Shown here: one piece after another, positions 5,081 to 10,600 of the stretch
How positions within the stretch are numbered: the stretch's first letter is position 1
How the letters are laid out: the number at the start of each line of letters is the position of its first letter
DNA from: an uncultured Prevotella sp.
GTDB lineage: Bacteria; Bacteroidota; Bacteroidia; Bacteroidales; Bacteroidaceae
Assembly (NCBI GenBank): GCA_900557255.1
Contig: USSA01000095.1
Location: 1 to 10,600, forward strand
Length of the DNA: 10,600 bases
Direction: 5' to 3'
The notes under the pieces: model-generated
The model's input: only the letters and a program-made list of their open reading frames with translations
Databases searched by the model: none
Told to the model about the DNA's origin: nothing
Position numbers and translations under genes: made by a program

Positions 5081-6994
5081 TTATTTCTCGGCAAAATCTT
5101 CTTTTGCATAAATCTTGTTACAATCGATGTTGGAGATATCCCACTGGAGAGACAATACCTGATTGTACTTCTTGTATTTATAGGTTTTGTCATTTACTGT
5201 AGTAAACTCAACCTCGTAATTATCTGCTATTCTCAATGGTGGAGTTGTAATGCTGGAACCATTCTGCAGGGTAGATTTATAGCTCCAGATAGCTTTCTGT
5301 TCTCCCTTCTTGTAAATCTCAATGTTTGAGATGGCAACTTTGTCGTTCAGATTGTTTGTGAACTGAAGCGGTGCAAAGCGATCTCGTGTGAAAGGTTGCA
5401 GGTCGATGACGTAATTAACATTACCAATGTCTGTATAGGTGAATGTATGAAGATCTGCTTTGGTTGAGACAAAACTCATGGCACCATAGGTTGGTCTAGC
5501 GATAAACCTGATGGCTATAGGTGATTCATCCGAATTGTCTTTCATTTTTGGCATATACCATGCCCATGCAGCATTCACTTCGGCAGTAGCTCTATATATG
5601 TTGGAATTTCCTTCCTCAAATCCACGGGAACTTTTCCATCTGAAATATGGCAGGTTCTTGAATACCAGCTCATAGGCTGCAATGTTCTTCCTCTGCGTAT
5701 TCTTGATGTCCATGTCGTTAATGGTATAGGTCTTGGAGTGAGTCCATGACCATCCAGCCTTCATGGTGTATTTTGCTTCAGCATATGGGATGTCTCCCTT
5801 GATTCCTGCTGCTACGGATAGCCCAGCTTCTACACCATGAGTATGAGAAGAGGTATAGGTAACCTGGTTAATCGTTGTTTGTGGACTAGGTGTTCCGCTC
5901 GCTGTAAAATATATATCGTCTGTACCCAATTCCGTATATACCTTTTTGCCATCCTTTTTCTCACATTTCAACGGGATACATTCCATGGCGAATGCTTTGC
6001 CGTAGAAACCGCAAATACGTACATACGAACCTCCGTGTCTGTTCCACCATTTACCCTTGTACATGTCTTTATTGCTTACGCTTGATGACATGTTTACGAT
6101 ATAATAATCGCCTGAACCAGCCTGGCCCTCATAGCAATGAACCTGATAGATGTCAAATGAAGCGTTGATGGCTCCGCTGCCTTCAATATAATCCCGTTTC
6201 GACTTTTTCAGATGGCGAACTTCCTTTTTAATGTCATCATAAGTATAGGTCACACCATAATGGTACTGGGTAAAATCCTTGCTGAGGTCATCATCACCAT
6301 TTGAATTTTCTACTTTCTTTTCTTCGTATTTGTTCATATCTGCTACCCATCCGTTCAGATAGGTATAGATGTCGTTGTCCCCAAGTTCTGGGTCTACAGC
6401 ATCCATGTCGGCCATCTCATCACCGGAGCCGTCATTATTCTGGTCTTCTTCCTGCAGTTCTGGCTGATTCCATTCCACGTCATCAAACAGATTGGTATAT
6501 GATTGGGTTTCAGCCGCTTCCTGGCTGTTGTCAACGAATACCTCGTCCAGGTTAGGTTCATATACCTTGTAGCTATACCCCTGACCGTCCGTAGCCGATA
6601 GCAGAATATCATCAGAAGGCTGGTAGGTTGCTACAATTCCGCCCTGCTCCATAACTTGCTCAGCTTCCTTCTGGTATTTATTCCCGGCAGGGATAATCAG
6701 CAGGTCGGTTGATTCCGAAACCGTGGCTTGTCTGTTAGGAAAGAGGAGTTTACAGGCTTTCGTCATTTCAGCCTTTTCGCCCAATCCCAGCATTACAGTA
6801 TTGCCCTTATATTGAACACCAGTTATAGCACTGTTGAAATGGGTTTCTTCATCTGATGGTGGAAAGTTTTCCGCTGAAGACGTTTTGTCATCATCCGAAC
6901 AGCCTGTAAACATAGTCAGCGAAGCTATGAGAAGCATCACCAAGTAAGTAGCCTTGTTTAAACATAATGTTACTTTTTTCATAATCTTGTCCAT
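5081..6994 (-). CDS. Predicted surface lipoprotein with a leukocidin/hemolysin-like beta-pore-forming region
   Basis: This 637-aa protein starts with a type II signal peptide (Lys6-7, hydrophobic 16-29, lipobox FTGC at Cys32) followed by SDDDK, which fits the Bacteroidetes lipoprotein export signal, so it is probably outside the outer membrane. Residues 53-145 look like a small alpha/beta domain. Residues 146-240 are an acidic linker containing DQNNDG (184-189), a DxNxDG calcium-loop pattern. Residues about 245-535 are beta-rich. In them, 378-432 alternates polar and apolar residues (SSHTHGVEAGLSVAAGIKG, then the W-S-W-T-H-S-K-T-Y-T-I strand), as in the leukocidin/VCC stem. IAIRFIARPTYGAMSFVSTK (493-512) recalls the following rim strands. 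Residues 536-637 look like a beta-sandwich. It lies 14 bp after the hydrolase gene and is surely cotranscribed. The fold is inferred from pattern only; it could be another beta-rich surface adhesin. Confidence 0.55.
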   Translation of the reverse strand: MDKIMKKVTLCLNKATYLVMLLIASLTMFTGCSDDDKTSSAENFPPSDEETHFNSAITGVQYKGNTVMLGLGEKAEMTKACKLLFPNRQATVSESTDLLIIPAGNKYQKEAEQVMEQGGIVATYQPSDDILLSATDGQGYSYKVYEPNLDEVFVDNSQEAAETQSYTNLFDDVEWNQPELQEEDQNNDGSGDEMADMDAVDPELGDNDIYTYLNGWVADMNKYEEKKVENSNGDDDLSKDFTQYHYGVTYTYDDIKKEVRHLKKSKRDYIEGSGAINASFDIYQVHCYEGQAGSGDYYIVNMSSSVSNKDMYKGKWWNRHGGSYVRICGFYGKAFAMECIPLKCEKKDGKKVYTELGTDDIYFTASGTPSPQTTINQVTYTSSHTHGVEAGLSVAAGIKGDIPYAEAKYTMKAGWSWTHSKTYTINDMDIKNTQRKNIAAYELVFKNLPYFRWKSSRGFEEGNSNIYRATAEVNAAWAWYMPKMKDNSDESPIAIRFIARPTYGAMSFVSTKADLHTFTYTDIGNVNYVIDLQPFTRDRFAPLQFTNNLNDKVAISNIEIYKKGEQKAIWSYKSTLQNGSSITTPPLRIADNYEVEFTTVNDKTYKYKKYNQVLSLQWDISNIDCNKIYAKEDFAEK

Positions 6995-7008
6995 TTATCA
7001 GTAATGTA

Positions 7009-8316
7009 TTATTTTGCATAGAACGTAAACTTGTTCTTGTAATCTCTGTTCACGCAGACGGTTGCCTTGCGCTGGGAGAGATTGTATACCACCGACCACT
7101 GGGTATGGCTCGTTGGATTGCCTGGAGTTTCTGCCTGACTCACACCATTGAGCAGATTCATGGCTCCTTCCTCTGACAACTGGTTGCTGTTCTGTTTCAG
7201 AACGAATTCCATCATGTCGTAGCGGGTCTTGCCGTGGTTCGAGAGTTTCGGACCTTTATCTGAACATGCCATGGTTTCAGATACATAGAAGTTGCTGGCA
7301 TAGCGCTTTTCTATCACCTCGCGGGTGTTTGGCAATACGTCAGGATATTTGAAATGAGTCTTTCCGTCTTCACCCGTATATTCATCGTCGATGTAAATCT
7401 TGCTTTGATGATCCTTGTCATATACGAATTCTACGATGGCATAACGGCCCGTTGCATCTGCCATGTAGAAATGATAGTTGCCGTCGCCGTCCGGTATCCA
7501 GAGGTCATAATCGTCCAGAATCTTGAGAGCTTCATCTACCGTTTTGGCATGATCCAGCATCATACGTAAGGCAACTGTTGTTGTCAACTTCTTTCCTGTG
7601 CTAGCCTGCTGGGTTGGCTTGCCGTCAAGATGAAGAACGGAAACGGCAAAGCCAGCCTCGTTCATGCCGTCCATCAGAAGATATGGAAATGCCATGATAT
7701 AGGATAGGTCTTGCGTCTTATTCTCCTCAAACTTTTTCTTGTCATATAGGATGTAATGCCACAGATCCTGGCGGTAACCTATCCAGTAGGCATCCACCAT
7801 GCTGATGGATTTCAGTCCACCTTCTGGAGCCGTGCGAACCAGGGCTGCTGCAATCGGTTCATTATCGTGAGAGTAGTCAAAGTTGCGCCCCATCAGATAA
7901 TCACCAGTATCTGGTGTCGTAACAGCAAAGGCACTGCAGCCGGCATCCAGCTTGACTCTTGCCTTGAGCCAGGATGGTGTTTTGTCGCAGAGGGTTTTCA
8001 ATACGGCACCAATCAGTTGGGTGTTGTCGGTAAGATTATAGCCTGATATGGTAGAGAGTTTGTAATCCTCCGTATAGTCAAGATAGAAGAATCTTCCGTC
8101 TTTCAAGTCCTGGATGGACCGGACCATCTCCAGTTTCTTGGCATCGGTCAGCAGAGTGGCTGGTACGTCCTGATAGTGTGCCTGATTGTTTACTTCTTCA
8201 TGGTCATCATCGCTGCACGATGACATCAAGAGCATAAAAAAAGAAAAGCTGAAAGTTAAGCAGACAAACAGTAACCACTGAATGCTCTTGCTATTGAAAG
8301 TATGGTTCCTTTTCAT
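7009..8316 (-). CDS. Surface lipoprotein Cys-type Ntn amide hydrolase (choloylglycine hydrolase / acyltransferase family)
   Basis: A 435-aa protein with a lipoprotein signal (hydrophobic 14-31, Cys34 in MSSC) followed by SDDDHEE, an export signal for the cell surface. Residues 127-435 match the linear-amide C-N hydrolase family, which includes bile-salt hydrolase, penicillin V acylase and isopenicillin-N acyltransferase. Cys127 in DAGCSAF is the predicted nucleophile, followed by GRNFDYSHD with Arg144 and Asp147. GMNEAGFAVS supplies Asn219, SNFYVSE supplies Asn342, and TRYDMM supplies Arg365; TQWSVVYNL completes the fold. About 90 residues between Cys34 and Cys127 would be an autocleaved propeptide or alpha chain, as in acid ceramidase and acyltransferase relatives; classical bile-salt hydrolases start at the Cys. 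It hydrolyses an amide, but whether of a bile salt, N-acyl amino acid, lactone or antibiotic cannot be told. First gene of the minus-strand operon. Confidence 0.85.
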   Translation of the reverse strand: MKRNHTFNSKSIQWLLFVCLTFSFSFFMLLMSSCSDDDHEEVNNQAHYQDVPATLLTDAKKLEMVRSIQDLKDGRFFYLDYTEDYKLSTISGYNLTDNTQLIGAVLKTLCDKTPSWLKARVKLDAGCSAFAVTTPDTGDYLMGRNFDYSHDNEPIAAALVRTAPEGGLKSISMVDAYWIGYRQDLWHYILYDKKKFEENKTQDLSYIMAFPYLLMDGMNEAGFAVSVLHLDGKPTQQASTGKKLTTTVALRMMLDHAKTVDEALKILDDYDLWIPDGDGNYHFYMADATGRYAIVEFVYDKDHQSKIYIDDEYTGEDGKTHFKYPDVLPNTREVIEKRYASNFYVSETMACSDKGPKLSNHGKTRYDMMEFVLKQNSNQLSEEGAMNLLNGVSQAETPGNPTSHTQWSVVYNLSQRKATVCVNRDYKNKFTFYAK

Positions 8317-8361
8317 AATAAATAGTATTAAAAGATTGATGATTTATTAAATATTTTACTG

Positions 8362-8369
8362 CAAAAGTA
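8362..8369 (-). promoter_or_regulatory. Candidate -7 element for the hydrolase-lipoprotein operon
   Basis: Read on the minus strand this is TACTTTTG, a fit to TAnnTTTG, 45 bp upstream of the hydrolase ATG. At the expected -33 position (about 8390-8396) there is only GTTTTTCC, a poor match, so the promoter may need an activator. The divergent membrane regulator is the obvious candidate. Confidence 0.55.
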
Positions 8370-8430
8370 ACGGAAAATAAGATTTTGTATGGGAAAAACA
8401 CCCTGAAAAATACTGATTTTTAAAGAAAAC

Positions 8431-8478
8431 GATAAAAAATAACCTCAAAAGCCATCAAAATCACCGTTTTTTATTATC
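8431..8478. repeat. Imperfect A/T-rich inverted repeat overlapping the regulator promoter
   Basis: GATAAAAAATAAC (8431-8443) and GTTTTTTATTATC (8466-8478) pair at 11 of 13 positions around a 22-bp spacer. The right arm overlaps the -7 element at 8475-8482. It could be an operator for the divergent pair, but base composition alone could produce it. Confidence 0.35.
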
Positions 8479-8482
8479 TTTG
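8475..8482 (+). promoter_or_regulatory. Candidate -7 element for the membrane-bound regulator
   Basis: TATCTTTG matches TAnnTTTG and lies 33 bp before the ATG at 8516, predicting a leader of about 27 nt. No TTG stands at the proper -33 distance. The 199-bp divergent gap therefore holds two promoters with weak -33 regions, typical of regulated genes. Confidence 0.6.
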
Positions 8483-8515
8483 CAATGTAATCCATCTATC
8501 AATAAATAATTAACT

Positions 8516-9529
8516 ATGAGTATGAAAGAAAAGAACTCAATAAGAACAAGGTTACGTAGGTTAGGATTCTCCTTGCTGAAGAGAGAGTCCAATTACCTGG
8601 ATCGCCAGCGCCAGTGGCTTCTGGTATGTTTTGCCGTGATGCTTTCTCTAGGCATCCTGTCTAATATCCTGGGCTTGTCGGGAGCCTTTGATCCCTTTTT
8701 TACGGCTTCCAACATAGTCTTTCTGATAGTTGTCGTATCATCGTTCGCTGCCTATCTCTTAGGTAAAATCGGGGTGGTGAAGGGGATAGCCTTCCTTGCT
8801 GTTGCTACCCAGGTTTTCATAGGTCTTGATATCCTGTATAGTGCCTTCGTTCCTTCATTGAAGGATAATACGATGGTGATTCTCATCAACATGCTCATCC
8901 TTGCTGGCAACATGTTCTTCTCGCTGGCTGCTTATCAGGCTCGCCTTACGCGCTGGTTGGTGGCGATAGCCTTGGGAGTTTATTTGGTCTGTGTGATTGT
9001 GACGGGCAACGAATCGCTGCGTAATTATTTCTTTATGTTGATGTTGATTATGCTGTTTATAAGTCTGCTGAGTCTGAGTATTGCCAGGAACGGCGAGTAT
9101 CTGGTAAATGTAAACAAAATATTGCAGCGTGAAGAGGAAGAACTGCTTCAGGTTTTGAGAATCAACAAGAGGCAGGTGAAGGCATACGTGGCTTTGGCAA
9201 AGGAGAAGCATGATGTGAAGCTGACAGAGCATTTGCTTGATTTACTGGGCGAGGCATCGCAGAAGAATGTGATAGATAATGTATTGCAGTATATCCAGAC
9301 CCGGGAATTGAGCATGCAGAACCTTGAACGTGTCTTCCCGGAATTAAGTTCCTCTGAAAGAGAAATCTGCTATCTCATCCTGCAGAATAAGAAGTTAAGT
9401 GAAATCTGTGTCCTGCTCAATAAGACAGAATCCAATATTACCACCCAGCGTGGCAATATCCGAAAGAAGCTGGGGGTGAATCCATCTGATAATCTGCAGA
9501 AGGTGTTGGAAAAGAGGATAAGGGAATGA
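8516..9529 (+). CDS. Membrane-anchored LuxR-type transcriptional regulator
   Basis: A 337-aa protein with a basic N terminus and about six transmembrane helices (roughly 34-54, 64-83, 88-110, 119-140, 146-163 and 170-190), with short loops and no recognisable extracellular ligand domain. A helical, charged linker (about 200-260, including KILQREEEELLQVL) leads to a C-terminal LuxR-type HTH (about 276-335). There LSSSEREICYLILQNKKLSE, then a TESNITTQR recognition helix and RKKLGV follow the GerE pattern. This looks like a one-component regulator in which signals in or across the inner membrane change DNA binding. ATG 8522 is an equally possible start, giving two fewer residues. It is transcribed away from the hydrolase/lipoprotein operon with a shared 199-bp gap, so I infer that it controls that operon and itself. 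No histidine-kinase or receiver domain is present. Confidence 0.75.
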   Translation: MSMKEKNSIRTRLRRLGFSLLKRESNYLDRQRQWLLVCFAVMLSLGILSNILGLSGAFDPFFTASNIVFLIVVVSSFAAYLLGKIGVVKGIAFLAVATQVFIGLDILYSAFVPSLKDNTMVILINMLILAGNMFFSLAAYQARLTRWLVAIALGVYLVCVIVTGNESLRNYFFMLMLIMLFISLLSLSIARNGEYLVNVNKILQREEEELLQVLRINKRQVKAYVALAKEKHDVKLTEHLLDLLGEASQKNVIDNVLQYIQTRELSMQNLERVFPELSSSEREICYLILQNKKLSEICVLLNKTESNITTQRGNIRKKLGVNPSDNLQKVLEKRIRE

Positions 9530-9703
9530 GTAGTTCTCCCCAAAAATGCTACACTTGCGGGGGAGCAAAGTGGAGCATATGAAACACATGAAATAAAGTC
9601 TTCTTCCATCTGTGGAGCTGGTAACAGTTTAGATATTGCTCAATGATACTCACCGATTATCATCGATAAATATCAGGACTTACTCCTGCTTGGTATAACT
9701 CCA

Positions 9704-9718
9704 TAAGTATGATACTTA
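9704..9718. repeat. 15-bp perfect palindrome
   Basis: TAAGTAT-G-ATACTTA is a 7-bp inverted repeat around a central G. It overlaps the start of the first 21-bp direct repeat, whose ATACTTA forms the right arm, so the two structures share bases. Possible protein-binding site. Confidence 0.8.
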
Positions 9719-9751
9719 GCTATCGTAACCATGATACTTAGCTATCGTAAC
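9709..9751. repeat. Two exact 21-bp direct repeats with 22-bp period (iteron-like)
   Basis: Copies at 9709-9729 and 9731-9751 are identical (ATGATACTTAG followed by CTATCGTAAC) and one base apart. Each contains GATA...TATC dyad symmetry. A period of 22 bp, about two helical turns, puts both copies on the same DNA face, as in plasmid iterons or tandem operators. A diverged copy may begin at 9643 (ATGATACT). A helicase gene of mobile-element type lies 150 bp away. Confidence 0.85.
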
Positions 9752-9766
9752 TATCTTGTTTACGCC

Positions 9767-9902
9767 AGGGGTAACTAGGGTGAGTAGAAAATCGCTTTTT
9801 CTAGGAGTCTATATATATACTATATCTTTCCTATAGTAAACGAACCTTTACATAAGGAAACTCTTAGAAAGTACCCTCCCCTTACTTACCCTACCCACCC
9901 CT
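9767..9902. repeat. Large imperfect inverted repeat (136 bp overall)
   Basis: Two blocks recur in inverted orientation with matching spacing. 9767-9787 (AGGGGTAACTAGGGTGAGTAG) matches the complement of 9882-9902 at 16 of 21 positions. TTTCTAGGAGT (9798-9808) matches the complement of 9860-9870 at 10 of 11. Gaps between blocks are 10 and 11 nt. The 51-nt centre holds further small dyads, ACTATA/TATAGT and TTTCCT/AGGAAA. It ends exactly at the stop codon of the minus-strand gene and may act as its 3' hairpin or as a recombination or protein-binding site. Confidence 0.7.
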
Positions 9903-10600
9903 AGAAGGGCAGGTCGGGGTCGGTATCCTGCTGGGAATAGTCACCCTCAGCCTCCATCGCCAGGTGTACTTGCTGTGCCTTGATCATGTTGCCGTCACGC
10001 TCTATCACGAGATAGCCCCAGCAGTGGTTCACCCTCACCTTGCGGAATCCCAGTTCGCAGAAAGCCCTGCCCACATATACGGCACTGAGCTTCTGGCTGA
10101 TGCCCGCTCCGATAATCTGAAGGGCACGGCTGGCGGTCATGAATATACCATGCTGCTCCTCGGTGGGATGGGCGAAGTAGAGCGCAACGAGTTCCCGCTC
10201 CAGACGGGGTGCCTCAAACTTGTGGTTGTGAAGGTTGAGCTCGATGATCTCTTGCTGCGTAAACCAATATCTGAAGCCTGAGCGCAGCAGATGCAACGCC
10301 TGGGCATAGATGTGGGGATAGTCGAAGGGATGCTCACGGGGTGACTGGATGCTCTCTACCTCGAAGGGCAGCCAGCGACGATTGCCCGTAGGATCGGAGA
10401 GGAACTGAACGTTGTTGCCTGTGGCGGCAAACGAGGCTATATGAGGGCGATGCTCCGGGTAATGGGCGTAGGCAGCACGCTCGTCGATGGTGAGCATGGT
10501 AACGGCAGCCTTCAGCTGGTTCAGCTCTGAGGGCTTCATCGTGTCCAGCTCCTCGCAGAGCATCAGCCCATAGGTGGCGAGCACCAGCAGGTCGTCCTTG
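9901..10600 (-). CDS. C-terminal part of a VapE/VirE-type primase-associated helicase (5' end outside window)
   Basis: The frame stays open to the right edge (K-D-D-L-L precede the internal GTG), so only the C-terminal 233 or so residues are present. The sequence LMLCEELDTMKPSELNQLKA contains a Walker B-like hydrophobic stretch ending in acidic residues. IASFAATGNN fits a sensor-1 strand, and FLSDPTGNRRWLPFEV is the conserved arginine-finger segment of virulence-associated E / VapE ATPases. The following 150 residues (HIYAQALHLLRSGFRYWFT, then FMTASRALQIIGAG) resemble the C-terminal domain attached to such proteins in Bacteroidetes, seen in prophage-like and integrative elements. These proteins usually pair a primase-like N-terminal domain with this helicase for element replication. 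G/C content is clearly higher than in the adjacent non-coding DNA. The Walker A motif would lie beyond the window. Confidence 0.8.
   Translation of the reverse strand, partial: KDDLLVLATYGLMLCEELDTMKPSELNQLKAAVTMLTIDERAAYAHYPEHRPHIASFAATGNNVQFLSDPTGNRRWLPFEVESIQSPREHPFDYPHIYAQALHLLRSGFRYWFTQQEIIELNLHNHKFEAPRLERELVALYFAHPTEEQHGIFMTASRALQIIGAGISQKLSAVYVGRAFCELGFRKVRVNHCWGYLVIERDGNMIKAQQVHLAMEAEGDYSQQDTDPDLPF

Larger units (their letters stand above)
9530..9900. other. 370-bp non-coding region between convergent genes
   Basis: No plausible gene lies here. Just after the regulator stop there is a hairpin-capable stretch in which CTCCCC (9536-9541) can pair with GGGGAG (9560-9565). Alternatively, TGCTACACTTGC (9547-9558) can pair imperfectly with GCAAAGTGGAGCA (9565-9577). 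Neither is followed by a T-run, so at best it is a weak or decayed terminator. The rest holds the direct repeats, palindrome and large inverted repeat listed separately. The sequence between 9580 and 9700 shows only a degenerate ATGATACT (9643-9650) related to the repeats. Confidence 0.6.

Noticed and set aside
4930..5193. 87-aa minus-strand frame crossing the terminator hairpin
   Set aside because: It crosses a strong terminator and overlaps the end of a real gene in another frame; no family resemblance.
5837..6555. Plus-strand open frames of about 80 aa opposite the 637-aa lipoprotein gene
   Set aside because: Compositional shadows, rich in R, C and S, with no start context or promoter.
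9709..9751. CRISPR-like array
   Set aside because: Only two repeats, one base apart, with no spacers and no cas genes.

Overview
The window looks like chromosome from a member of the Bacteroidales, most likely Prevotella/Segatella. Four things point there: promoters with a TAnnTTTG -7 element in place of TATAAT; two lipoproteins whose lipobox cysteine is followed by SDDD, a Bacteroidetes surface-export signal; a PurF-like protein beginning MGGIFG; and a partial VapE/VirE-type helicase gene of a kind common in Bacteroidetes mobile elements.

Left part (1-4110). The 3' end of a putative ATP-/DNA-binding regulator carries 11-bp tandem repeats and a C-terminal winged helix, and is closed by a strong terminator. 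Two housekeeping genes follow, each with its own promoter and terminator: a phospho-sugar mutase (583 aa) and a PurF-family amidophosphoribosyltransferase (479 aa). The PurF keeps its PRPP-binding and probable Fe-S cysteine motifs but has Gly where the glutaminase nucleophile Cys should be. Codon choice in the mutase gene changes abruptly near its middle, which suggests a mosaic allele.

Middle (4170-5080). A type II toxin-antitoxin pair (ParE/RelE-like toxin, overlapping reading frames) is driven by a canonical promoter. A decayed remnant of a small gene and a long hairpin terminator follow.

Centre-right (5081-9529). This is the most interesting part. Two genes on the minus strand, 14 bp apart, encode lipoproteins predicted to sit on the cell surface. 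The first is a Cys-type Ntn amide hydrolase (choloylglycine hydrolase / acyltransferase family). The second is a 637-aa protein whose middle resembles the leukocidin/hemolysin beta-pore-forming fold. Divergent from them is a six-helix membrane protein with a C-terminal LuxR-type HTH, a good candidate for their regulator. I infer that the three form a sense, hydrolyse and permeabilise module. Substrate and target are unknown.

Right end (9530-10600). A 370-bp non-coding stretch lies between convergent genes. It holds two 21-bp exact direct repeats with a 22-bp period, a 15-bp palindrome and a large imperfect inverted repeat. The C-terminal part of a VapE-like primase-associated helicase then runs off the window on the minus strand. 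From about 4100 onward the content is accessory, and the right end suggests a mobile element.
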